From an uncultured Alistipes sp. (lineage in GTDB: Bacteria > Bacteroidota > Bacteroidia > Bacteroidales > Rikenellaceae): a stretch of DNA of 64,000 nucleotides. Location: the NCBI GenBank assembly GCA_947177225.1, contig CAMWTS010000004.1, forward strand, positions 22,496 through 86,495, written 5' to 3'. Both the position numbers and the translations under genes were made by a program. The notes beneath the pieces are model-generated. The model was given only the letters and a program-made list of their open reading frames with translations. It was not told the DNA's origin and ran no database searches. Below are positions 53,198 through 60,509 of this stretch, piece by piece; positions within the stretch are counted from its first letter, which is position 1; each line of letters opens with the position of its first letter.

Positions 53198-53527
53198 TTA
53201 TTTAAGCGGTTTAGAGATTGCCTTGATCGTCCATGGCGTGATGCCCTGGTCGTGGCGGAATGTCAACACGTCACTCTCCTCGTCGTGATGGTTATAAAAG
53301 AGGTGGAGCGCCATGGCAATGGCGACCACCTCCTCTTCGCTCATGGCATCGGCTGCAACGGCCGAGCTCTGAGTCTGTGTAGCATTCAGGGTTGCAGTCT
53401 TCTCGGCGAACACCTTTCCGAAGATCTTGATGACACCGATAAGAAGTGCCAACACGATGATGACCAGCGAAAAGCTGATTAGTGCGACCAGACTTGCATT
53501 GACCCAATTGACTGCCAATATAGTCAT
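53198..53527 (-). CDS. mmdD: OadG/MmdD-type small membrane subunit
   Basis: A 109-residue protein with one N-terminal membrane helix (about 10-36; L-V-A-L-I-S-F-S-L-V-I-I-V-L-A-L-L-I-G) and a soluble tail. The size, topology and place between the biotin carrier and the carboxyltransferase match the gamma/delta subunit that assembles the complex. The tail has an E-E-E-V-V-A-I-A-M-A-L segment found in these subunits. Confidence 0.82.
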   Translation of the reverse strand: MTILAVNWVNASLVALISFSLVIIVLALLIGVIKIFGKVFAEKTATLNATQTQSSAVAADAMSEEEVVAIAMALHLFYNHHDEESDVLTFRHDQGITPWTIKAISKPLK

Positions 53528-53541
53528 ATCTATACAGCTGA

Positions 53542-55104
53542 TTACAACGGTATGTTATTATGACGCTTGGCAGGATTCTCCAAACGCTTGTTCTGCAACT
53601 GCTCCAATGCGCGGATTACGCGGAAACGCGTATTGCGCGGCTCGATGACGTCGTCGATATAGCCGTAGCGGGCTGCGTTGTAGGGGTTGGAGAACTTGTC
53701 GCGGTACTCCTGCTCCTTCTCGGCAACGAACTTGGCTTTCTCCTCGGCGTTCTCGAAAGCCGCCAGAGCCTTGGCCTGCAATACCTCGACGGCACCGCTG
53801 GCACCCATAACGGCGATCTCGGCCGAAGGCCATGCGTAGTTGATATCGCCGCGGATATGCTTCGACGACATGACGATGTATGCACCGCCGTATGCCTTGC
53901 GCAGAGTGACAGTCACCTTGGGCACCGTGGCCTCGCAGTATGCGAAGAGCAGCTTGGCACCGTGAGTGATGACACCGCCGTACTCCTGAGCCGTACCCGG
54001 CAGGAAGCCCGGAACGTCGACCAGAGTCACGATCGGAATGTTGAACGCATCGCAGAAACGTACGAAACGGGCGGCCTTGCGGCTTGCGTTGATGTCGAGT
54101 ACACCGGCCATGAACTTGGGCTGGTTGGCGATGATACCTACGCTCTGACCGTTGAAACGTGCGAAGCAGGTGATGATGTTCTTGGCATAAGAGGCTGCCG
54201 ACTCCAAATACTCGCCGTTGTCGACGATAGCCTTGATGACCTCGGCCATGTCGTAGGGCTTGTTGGGATTGTCGGGAATGATCTCGTTGAGAATGTCCTC
54301 TTTGCGTGCTATGTCGTCGGTGCACTCCACAGCCGGAGTCTTCTCCGTGTAGTTCTGGGGAATGTACGAGAGCAATTCGCGGATCAGGGCGATACCCTCC
54401 TCCTCGGTGTCGACGGCGAACTGTGCCACACCCGACTTGGTGGTGTGCATGTTGGCACCGCCCAGCTGCTCCTGCGTAACGTTCTCGCCCGTCACGGTCT
54501 TAACGACTTTCGGACCGGTGAGGAACATGTTCGACGTCTCGCGACGCATGATGATGAAGTCGGTAAGTGCCGGAGAGTAAACCGCACCGCCGGCGCAGGG
54601 TCCGAAGATGGCCGAGATCTGCGGGATCACACCCGAAGCCATCACGTTGCGCTGGAAGATGTTGGCATATCCTGCCAGAGCGTTGACGCCCTCCTGGATA
54701 CGTGCACCGCCCGAGTCATTGAGACCGATGCAGGGGGCACCGTTGTGCATGGCCATGTCCATGACCTTGCAGATCTTGTCCGACATCGAGATCGACAATG
54801 AACCGGCCGTTACGGTGAAGTCCTGTGCGAAGACATAGACCAGACGGCCTGCGATGGTACCGTAACCGGTTACCACGCCGTCGCCGAAGGTGTGCTTGGC
54901 CTCCATGCCGAAGTCGTAGCAACGATGCGTTACGAACATGTCGAACTCCTCGAAGCTGCCTTCGTCGAGCAACATGGCCAGACGCTCGCGCGCCGTGTAC
55001 TTGCCCTTGTCGTGTTGTTTGTCGATAGCCTTCTGTCCTCCGCCCAGACGTGCCGTCTCGCGGTTGGCGATAAGTTTCTCGATCTGATTCTGAATCTCGC
55101 TCAT
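53542..55104 (-). CDS. mmdA: Methylmalonyl-CoA decarboxylase/carboxyltransferase alpha subunit
   Basis: A 520-residue carboxyltransferase of the MmdA/PccB/12S transcarboxylase type that transfers the carboxyl group of methylmalonyl-CoA to biotin, yielding propionyl-CoA. Two crotonase-like halves are present: the first with G-G-A-R-I-Q-E-G-V and [12 protein letters not shown] (~165-180), the second with D-V-P-G-F-L-P-G and A-Y-G-G-A-Y-I-V-M. The Na+ pump subunits alongside favour decarboxylase over propionyl-CoA carboxylase. Confidence 0.94.
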   Translation of the reverse strand: MSEIQNQIEKLIANRETARLGGGQKAIDKQHDKGKYTARERLAMLLDEGSFEEFDMFVTHRCYDFGMEAKHTFGDGVVTGYGTIAGRLVYVFAQDFTVTAGSLSISMSDKICKVMDMAMHNGAPCIGLNDSGGARIQEGVNALAGYANIFQRNVMASGVIPQISAIFGPCAGGAVYSPALTDFIIMRRETSNMFLTGPKVVKTVTGENVTQEQLGGANMHTTKSGVAQFAVDTEEEGIALIRELLSYIPQNYTEKTPAVECTDDIARKEDILNEIIPDNPNKPYDMAEVIKAIVDNGEYLESAASYAKNIITCFARFNGQSVGIIANQPKFMAGVLDINASRKAARFVRFCDAFNIPIVTLVDVPGFLPGTAQEYGGVITHGAKLLFAYCEATVPKVTVTLRKAYGGAYIVMSSKHIRGDINYAWPSAEIAVMGASGAVEVLQAKALAAFENAEEKAKFVAEKEQEYRDKFSNPYNAARYGYIDDVIEPRNTRFRVIRALEQLQNKRLENPAKRHNNIPL

Positions 55105-55131
55105 AAAATCGCTTGAATTATTTGATTTGAA

Positions 55132-55542
55132 TTATTTGTTCTTGTTCTCGCACAACTCGGTCAGTATGCCCTGAGTCGATTTCGGGTGCAGGAATGCGAT
55201 GGTCAGACCCTCGGCGCCCTTGCGCGGAGTCTTGTCGATCAGGCGTATTCCCTGAGCCTCGGCATCGGCCAGCTGCTCCTCGATATTCTCCACGGCCAGT
55301 GCCATGTGGTGAATGCCTATGCCGCGATTCTCGATATACTTGGCGATGGTCGAGTCGGGAGACGTAGGCTCCAAAAGCTCGATCTTGGTCTGTCCCAGCA
55401 TGAAGAATGCTGTCTTGACTTTCTGATCGGCCACCTCCTCGATGGCGTAACATTTCAGGCCCAATACGTTTTCCCAGTAGGGAATAGACTCTTCGAGACT
55501 GTTTACTGCAATACCCAGATGCTCGATGTGTGATACTTTCAT
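55132..55542 (-). CDS. mce: Methylmalonyl-CoA epimerase
   Basis: A 136-residue vicinal-oxygen-chelate enzyme that interconverts (R)- and (S)-methylmalonyl-CoA, linking the B12-dependent mutase to the decarboxylase. The start H-I-E-H-L-G-I-A-V (metal His), G-I-H-H-M-A-L-A-V (~75-83) and the final L-T-E-L-C-E are family features. First gene of the minus-strand operon, 27 bases before mmdA. Confidence 0.95.
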   Translation of the reverse strand: MKVSHIEHLGIAVNSLEESIPYWENVLGLKCYAIEEVADQKVKTAFFMLGQTKIELLEPTSPDSTIAKYIENRGIGIHHMALAVENIEEQLADAEAQGIRLIDKTPRKGAEGLTIAFLHPKSTQGILTELCENKNK

Positions 55543-55598
55543 AGTTTTAGTTTTTTATAGGTGAACATACATTTGCTTACGATTTTTTAAAAATCAGT

Positions 55599-55606
55599 CA
55601 AAGGTA
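55599..55606 (-). promoter_or_regulatory. -7 box of the mce-mmd operon
   Basis: Minus-strand TACCTTTG, a consensus match ~57 bases before mce. It is divergent from the promoter-like TAACTTCG at 55763-55770 that serves the plus-strand meaB pair. Confidence 0.6.
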
Positions 55607-55795
55607 ATTTATAAATTTGAAACTATGAAATATTTTCGAGGCTTTTTTTGTCACTCTTTTCATATAAATATAAGGTGTCGTAGATGTGTCGCCGGCGAGG
55701 GCGATCATGGCATCGAAATTGATTTTTCAGGCGGAAGTGATTGTTTTTCGATAAATAATCGTTAACTTCGCAATCGTATAAAACCTGTTCTGCCT

Positions 55796-56278
55796 ATGAA
55801 ACGGAAATTGTGGTTAACGACAATGACGCTCCTGCTTTCGCTTTCGGCGGCCGCTCAGAATATCTGTCTGGGCGAGCGTATCCCCGACATACAGGTGGCA
55901 TCGACTATCGGCAAACCTCTCGACAATATCTCGACCGACTATGTGTGTCTGGTCTTTTTCCACTCCGAGAGCGCACCGTGCGTCGAGGCTGTCAACTCTC
56001 TGGTAGGGCAGATAAGCCGATATGCCAACGCCATGAGCGTGGTGCTGCTCACGCGCGAGTTGCGCGAGCAGAAAGAACGGACGCTGAGTCCATATGCCAA
56101 GGACAATGTCACGGTGGCTTTCGATCGTTACGGCCGCACGTTCGACAATTTCGGCATACGCTATGTTCCGTTCTGTGTCATCTACGACGGCAAGCGTCGC
56201 AAGGCGCAGTGGATCGGGTCGATACAGCAACTCGATCAGTCGCGACTGAAAAGCATCATAACCCAAAAACCGAAATAA
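55796..56278 (+). CDS. Exported thioredoxin-fold protein with single-Cys site
   Basis: A 160-residue exported protein with a signal peptide to A-A-A-Q (~21) and an AhpC/TlpA-like thioredoxin fold. The active-site position reads S-A-P-C (59-62) instead of C-x-x-C, so only the second Cys remains; the cis-Pro region is Y-V-P-F-C-V (~126-131) with another Cys. It cannot be an ordinary dithiol oxidoreductase and could act through one Cys or as a binding protein (inference). It lies 4 bases before meaB. Confidence 0.75.
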   Translation: MKRKLWLTTMTLLLSLSAAAQNICLGERIPDIQVASTIGKPLDNISTDYVCLVFFHSESAPCVEAVNSLVGQISRYANAMSVVLLTRELREQKERTLSPYAKDNVTVAFDRYGRTFDNFGIRYVPFCVIYDGKRRKAQWIGSIQQLDQSRLKSIITQKPK

Positions 56279-56282
56279 AACA

Positions 56283-57389
56283 ATGTCTTTCACCAAAATA
56301 GAACATTACGAAAAAGAGTATATCGACACTCATCACGACAGTGCGCTCAACGTGACTCAGGGCGTCGAGGACAAGCCTGTCGTCAATCCCTATTTTGTCA
56401 AGCGCAAGCGTCGTACGCTCTCCATCGACGAGTATGTGGCAGGAATACTTGCCGGCGACATCACTATTCTGGCGCAGGCCATTACGCTGATAGAGAGCAA
56501 TAACCCCGATCACTACCAGCAGGCGCAGCAGATCATCGAACGCTGTCTGCCGCATGCCGGCCGGTCGGTGCGTATCGGTATCACGGGTGTGCCGGGAGCC
56601 GGCAAATCCACATTCATCGAGGCCGTAGGCAACATGGTGACTTCGCTCAAACACCGTTTGGCTGTTTTGGCCATCGATCCCAGTTCGGAGCGAAGCGGCG
56701 GTTCGATTCTCGGCGACAAGACCCGTATGGAGAGCATCTGCAACAATCCCGACGTTTTCATTCGCCCTTCGCCCTCGGCCGGATCGTTGGGCGGTGTTGC
56801 GCGCAAGACGCGCGAGACGATCGTGTTGTGCGAGGCTGCCGGCTTCGATGTGATATTCATCGAGACCGTAGGTGTGGGACAGTCGGAGACGGCCGTGCAC
56901 TCGATGGTCGATATGTTCATGCTGTTGCAGATATCGGGTGCCGGAGATGAATTGCAGGGTATCAAGCGTGGTATCATGGAGATGGCCGACATGATGGTCA
57001 TCACCAAAGCCGACGGAGAAAACATTCATAAGGCCGAGCTTGCCAAGGCTCAGTTTCAGGGAGCATTGCACTTGTTTCCTCTGCCCGATTCGGGCTGGCG
57101 TGCCAAGGTGTATACCTGTTCGTCGCTCGACGGTACCGGCCTGGAAGAGGTGTGGAAGGGTGTCGAGGAGTTTCTCGATTTCACCGAGGCCAACGGATAT
57201 TTCACCGATAACCGCAACCGTCAGAACAAATACTGGATGTACGAGACCATCAACGAGACTTTGAAAAGCAGTTTTTATCACAATCCTTTGATCGAGGCTC
57301 GCATAGCCGAGGTCGAGCAGCGTATTTTGGAGTCGAAGCAGTCGTCGTTTGTGGCGGCGAAGGAGTTGTTGGATCTCTATTTCTCGTAA
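56283..57389 (+). CDS. meaB: Methylmalonyl-CoA mutase-associated GTPase MeaB
   Basis: A G3E-family GTPase that loads and protects adenosylcobalamin on methylmalonyl-CoA mutase. The P-loop G-V-P-G-A-G-K-S-T-F (~101-110), D-P-S-S-E-R-S-G-G-S-I-L-G-D-K-T-R-M (~133-150), E-T-V-G-V-G-Q-S-E (~196) and T-K-A-D-G (~241) are typical. It has 368 residues with a C-terminal dimerisation arm. The mutase itself is outside the window. A family A element begins 3 bases after the stop. Confidence 0.96.
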   Translation: MSFTKIEHYEKEYIDTHHDSALNVTQGVEDKPVVNPYFVKRKRRTLSIDEYVAGILAGDITILAQAITLIESNNPDHYQQAQQIIERCLPHAGRSVRIGITGVPGAGKSTFIEAVGNMVTSLKHRLAVLAIDPSSERSGGSILGDKTRMESICNNPDVFIRPSPSAGSLGGVARKTRETIVLCEAAGFDVIFIETVGVGQSETAVHSMVDMFMLLQISGAGDELQGIKRGIMEMADMMVITKADGENIHKAELAKAQFQGALHLFPLPDSGWRAKVYTCSSLDGTGLEEVWKGVEEFLDFTEANGYFTDNRNRQNKYWMYETINETLKSSFYHNPLIEARIAEVEQRILESKQSSFVAAKELLDLYFS

Positions 57390-57391
57390 TG

Positions 57392-57649
57392 TTTTTCTTT
57401 TGCGTGAAAAGCTGCATTCTGCTGCCGCACCTTGTCGCTCAGCAATGGGAAGTACATCGAGTACGTCCCATCGCTTCACTCCTGCGTTGCGTTGTATAAT
57501 ACCGCTTTTGACGAAAAAACTTTTTCTTTTCCGTGAAAAGACGTCATTAGCGCCACCTCAATCATTGGTGCGAATAGGCAGTACGTCAAGTACAGCCTAT
57601 CCGCACCAATTTCATGTCGGCACCGCTACTAACGCCTTTTGACGAAAAA
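57392..57649 (+). repeat. Tandem family A elements (types I and II), copy 4
   Basis: Type I (57392-57519) begins 3 bases after the meaB stop, with internal hairpin 57442-57474. Type II (57528-57649) has internal hairpin 57564-57610 with long arms ATTGGTGCG/CGCACCAAT around the common ATAGGC-AGTAC/GTAC-AGCCTAT core. Same type I-type II order as at 35.4 kb. Confidence 0.87.
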
Positions 57650-58010
57650 TAGGATTGGTGGTTTTTGGTGTGTGATTTCCATTGACATGTTATTTCGAGC
57701 GCAAGCGAGAAATCTGTGCGCGATTATTCCACTGTCATGTTCTTCCGCCGTCAGCATGTCGCCGGTCTTGTCTATCCCAGATGTCTCACATTCGCTCGAC
57801 ATGACATGACGTGTTTGTCATTCTGAGGAGCAGCCATAAGCTGCGACGTGAGAATCTCTCTCTTTCTCTCGGCTGACGTGCGCACAATTGTATGGGCAAA
57901 CACCTCCTTGCCTGCGAGACTCCCGCAGTCACTTCGTTCCCTCGGAGTGACCGCCGGTCGGGCAATGCTATCTCTCGGAGTGACAGAGTCCGCCGGATAT
58001 AAGAAAATAG
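57650..58010 (+). repeat. Families C and B repeats after the meaB elements
   Basis: Family C begins at 57688, with its reversed partner at 57776-57806. A family B left unit begins at 57816 (centre GCAGC-CATAA-GCTGC), and reversed units end near 57952 and 57986. No gene present. Confidence 0.8.
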
Positions 58011-58024
58011 GGTTTTAGGCATCT

Positions 58025-58058
58025 TAATTCTCCGAATATGTTTCGTATTCGGAGAATT
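58025..58058 (+). terminator. Hairpin with T-rich tail before the 58 kb leader
   Basis: Arms TAATTCTCCGAATA (58025-58038) and TATTCGGAGAATT (58046-58058), 13 pairs, followed by TGTTTTAATTTT. It could end read-through from the meaB side. Confidence 0.65.
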
Positions 58059-58063
58059 TGTTT

Positions 58064-58314
58064 TAATTTTGTCGAGACATATTATCAAACACGGAGAGTG
58101 TAGCTTGTTCTCGTAATCGAATCCGGAAAATTCAATGGGAGAGACTGGCTGACTGCTACCGCGTCGTATCCTCATGTGGGATAGGCGTGGGCTGTTGCCT
58201 GTTTTATCCCATGGGGTCATTCCGGAACCCGATTACTGATGCAGGCATGCGGCACCACGCTTTCTGTTTTAGTAAATCCGTTGCACGGGTGCCTGCAACA
58301 TCGAATCGGTTATT
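58064..58314 (+). promoter_or_regulatory. Structured 5' leader with promoter, upstream of AT-rich gene
   Basis: TAATTTTG at 58064-58071 is a -7 box. The following ~240 bases have no ORF but nested pairings: GTAATCG (58113-58119) with CGATTAC (58230-58236); TCCGGA (58122-58127) with TCCGGA (58221-58226); ATGGGA (58135-58140) with TCCCAT (58207-58212). After it, GCAGGCA (58241-58247) can pair with TGCCTGC (58290-58296), while GGCACC (58251-58256) can pair with GGTGCC (58288-58293). These two cannot coexist. I recognise no known riboswitch. Confidence 0.5.
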
Positions 58315-58884
58315 ATGAAGAGACTGTTATTGTTTGTAGCACTGGCTCTCTGCATGGTCGGCACATCGCAGGCGCAAGAGTCGGAAGAAGATTTTGTCGC
58401 ACCATTACAAGTTGAAACTGAAGCTCAATATAAAAGTAGATATAAATCAACGTTGGACTGGCTATCTAACGTTGCAGAGTTGTCGAAGTTTTATATTGCA
58501 GACATTAAGTCGATGTGGTTTGATGTTGTTGAGGAAACCGTATATAATAACATGTACGTATATCGCAATAAAGAGCGTAAAGATTTTAGCGAGGCATTAA
58601 ATATATACTTGGAAGAGTGGAGGAATTCAGATTTGGTGGCATTTAGAGATTATGAAAAGTTGCCGGATCGTATCAAAGATCGAATAAAATCGCTTAATAA
58701 TTATCCGCAGTCATTAAGAGATGGTTTCGAGGGCATTTTGGAATTAGGATTTTTGGTCGACGAACTGTGTTCGCATGTGATTAATCCAACTGGAAGTTAT
58801 AATAGTTATTCTAAAACCACAGATGAATTGATCCATAAAATAAACCGTAAATTTTATGAATTGGAAATACTATATACCTATTGA
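58315..58884 (+). CDS. AT-rich exported protein, function unknown
   Basis: A 189-residue protein with a clear signal peptide (M-K-R-L-L-L-F-V-A-L-A-L-C-M-V-G-T-S-Q-A-Q) and a helical, Tyr/Lys/Glu-rich mature part (D-W-L-S-N-V-A-E-L-S-K-F-Y-I-A-D-I-K-S). The signal-peptide codons look like the neighbours', but the rest is markedly richer in A/T (AAT, AAA, TAT, ATA codons), suggesting foreign origin of the body. I recognise no domain. It is preceded by a long structured leader and followed 14 bases on by a micro-ORF. Confidence 0.75.
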   Translation: MKRLLLFVALALCMVGTSQAQESEEDFVAPLQVETEAQYKSRYKSTLDWLSNVAELSKFYIADIKSMWFDVVEETVYNNMYVYRNKERKDFSEALNIYLEEWRNSDLVAFRDYEKLPDRIKDRIKSLNNYPQSLRDGFEGILELGFLVDELCSHVINPTGSYNSYSKTTDELIHKINRKFYELEILYTY

Positions 58885-58898
58885 TTTAAATAACTATT

Positions 58899-59012
58899 AT
58901 GGAAGGATTTGCTTTTTTCTTGTATGTTGTCGCTTATTTGATCGGCTGCTTTGCGGCATTTGGATTCGGTCATCTGTGTTTTGCTGCTGCTCGTTGGCTT
59001 AACCGCCATTGA
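58899..59012 (+). CDS. 37-residue single-pass membrane peptide
   Basis: ATG at 58899 opens a 37-codon frame ending TGA. It is hydrophobic from residue 3 to 29 (F-A-F-F-L-Y-V-V-A-Y-L-I-G-C-F-A-A-F-G-F), and ends in R-W-L-N-R-H. The size and shape suit a small membrane protein or type I toxin-like peptide; neither is proven. It follows the AT-rich gene on the same strand and converges on the L,D-transpeptidase gene. Confidence 0.5.
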   Translation: MEGFAFFLYVVAYLIGCFAAFGFGHLCFAAARWLNRH

Positions 59013-59029
59013 GAGGCAAGCCGTTTTTA

Positions 59030-59548
59030 CTATGCAAACGCGAGCAATACCACATTGTTCGCGTTTTGCAATATGGTATCGACGTGCCGCATGGCACGTT
59101 CGGATAAGACCGGGCAGCCCCAGCTGCCGGTGGTGGGCAGTGGCCATATGGGGCATGATGTCGTGTGTGTCCAGCCGTGAAGAACGATGCAGCGGCTGCG
59201 CAGGTTGCAGTTGGTGTCGTCGAGGCCGTCGAGACGGTAGGCTGTGCCGTAGCGGCCGGTGTAACGCTCGGCCACGAGTGCATGTCCCAGTGAGGAGAGG
59301 TGGCTGCCGTCGGCGTTCGAGAATCGGGCATATGCCGACGGCCGGTGCGAACGATCGCTGCCGCTGCCGTGGCTGACCGGATATAGGCACAGCGGTCGGC
59401 CGGTATCGAAATCCCACACGGCAAAACGCCTGCGCCCGGAGTGCCGGGAGTAGTCGATCATGATGGCCATATGTGTGTTATAGCCGTTGTCGATGCAGTA
59501 TTGCCGCAGTTCGGCGGCTTGCCTGCGCCATTTTGCGTCAAGCCTCAT
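59030..59548 (-). CDS. Murein L,D-transpeptidase catalytic domain protein (YkuD_2-like)
   Basis: A 172-residue protein with the family pattern: A-V-W-D-F near residue 43, F-S-N-A-D-G-S-H-L-S-S-L-G, L-D-G-L-D-D-T-N, the His in V-L-H-G-W, and catalytic Cys in S-W-G-C-P-V-L. Such enzymes form or edit 3-3 or protein links in peptidoglycan. No signal peptide is visible, although the substrate is periplasmic; the start overlaps the sirtuin stop by 11 bases, so an upstream signal sequence is not possible in this frame. It may use another route or be N-terminally eroded. Confidence 0.8.
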   Translation of the reverse strand: MRLDAKWRRQAAELRQYCIDNGYNTHMAIMIDYSRHSGRRRFAVWDFDTGRPLCLYPVSHGSGSDRSHRPSAYARFSNADGSHLSSLGHALVAERYTGRYGTAYRLDGLDDTNCNLRSRCIVLHGWTHTTSCPIWPLPTTGSWGCPVLSERAMRHVDTILQNANNVVLLAFA

Positions 59549-60230
59549 TGCGCAGTCGTTCGAGCAGTTGCGGCATGCCCTCCGCGGCGCGAGCCTTGAT
59601 ATGCGTCAGCGGATTGCGGATAAGTTGCGTGGAGGGCTGTCCGGGGTCTACTAAATATATAGGTATGTCGCGGCGCACGTAGTGGACGAGCGAGGCGGCA
59701 GGGTAGACTGCCAGCGACGTGCCGACCACGATCAGTATGTCGGCCGTGGCCGCTATCTGCGTGGCACGGTCGAACATGGGCACCGATTCGCCGAAAAAGA
59801 CTATGTGAGGCCTAAGCAGCGATCCGTCCTCGGCGCGCGCCTCCAAAGTCTGCTGCCAGCCGTCGATGGGGTAGATCAGATTGGGGTCGGCCGACGAACG
59901 CAGCTTCATCAGCTCGCCGTGCAGATGCAATACGCGCGACGAGCCGGCACGCTCGTGCATGTTGTCGACGTTTTGCGTGATTACCTCCACGTCGTAATAT
60001 CGCTCCAATTCGGCTATGGCGAGGTGTCCGGCGTTGGGTTGTTTGTCTAACACCTCGCGCCGGCGCATGTTGTAAAACTCTATGACGGTGGCGCGATTGT
60101 GCGCAAGGGCTTCGGGCGTGCAAACATCTTCTATGCGGTAATTGGCCCACAAGCCGTCGGCGTCGCGGAAAGTGGCTATGCCGCTGTCGGCACTTACGCC
60201 TGCGCCGGTGAATACGACGATCTTTTTCAT
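59538..60230 (-). CDS. Sir2-family NAD-dependent protein deacylase (class III-like)
   Basis: A 230-residue sirtuin. NAD site G-A-G-V-S-A-D-S-G-I-A-T-F-R (9-22), T-Q-N-V-D-N-M-H (~85-92) and catalytic His104 in H-L-H-G are present. Tyr53 and Arg56 form the Y-x-x-R of SIRT5/CobB-type desuccinylases. The four zinc cysteines are absent; the protein has a single Cys (37). It probably removes succinyl, malonyl or acetyl groups from lysines. The frame is open to 60383, but M-K-K-I-V-V-F-T-G-A-G at 60230 fits, 38 bases from a perfect promoter. Confidence 0.9.
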   Translation of the reverse strand: MKKIVVFTGAGVSADSGIATFRDADGLWANYRIEDVCTPEALAHNRATVIEFYNMRRREVLDKQPNAGHLAIAELERYYDVEVITQNVDNMHERAGSSRVLHLHGELMKLRSSADPNLIYPIDGWQQTLEARAEDGSLLRPHIVFFGESVPMFDRATQIAATADILIVVGTSLAVYPAASLVHYVRRDIPIYLVDPGQPSTQLIRNPLTHIKARAAEGMPQLLERLRNEA

Positions 60231-60267
60231 AGACAATCGGTTTTTTGTGCAACGAATCTTCAATCTA

Positions 60268-60299
60268 CAAATATACTCATAAACGGCGTCAATAACAAA
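60268..60299 (-). promoter_or_regulatory. Sirtuin gene promoter (TTTG-N20-TATATTTG)
   Basis: Minus strand: -33 TTTG at 60296-60299 and -7 TATATTTG at 60268-60275, with the exact 20-base spacing. Confidence 0.8.
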
Positions 60300-60437
60300 T
60301 TTATTGACACATCGCCTTGCCGGAAGCATGTTCGGCAGTCTCCGGACAGAGTCTGCCGTTTGGTGGCGGCAAATATGCCGCATTTCATACTCGATAGACG
60401 GATTATTGAGGAGTATGTTTTATTTCTTTTCGTTTTG

Positions 60438-60468
60438 TTTGTTGTTTTGTTATATTTTCGTAATTTTG
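60438..60468 (+). promoter_or_regulatory. Flavoprotein gene promoter (TTTG-N19-TAATTTTG)
   Basis: -33 TTTG at 60438-60441 and -7 TAATTTTG at 60461-60468, 41 bases before the start codon. Confidence 0.7.
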
Positions 60469-60509
60469 TTATCGTATTGTGTAATATTAATGATTGATAC
60501 CATATCACT

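Noticed and set aside
58064..58314. A cobalamin riboswitch near meaB
   Set aside because: The conserved B12-box-like and GGTG/CCCGC core motifs are not present, and the region lies downstream of meaB rather than in front of a B12 gene.
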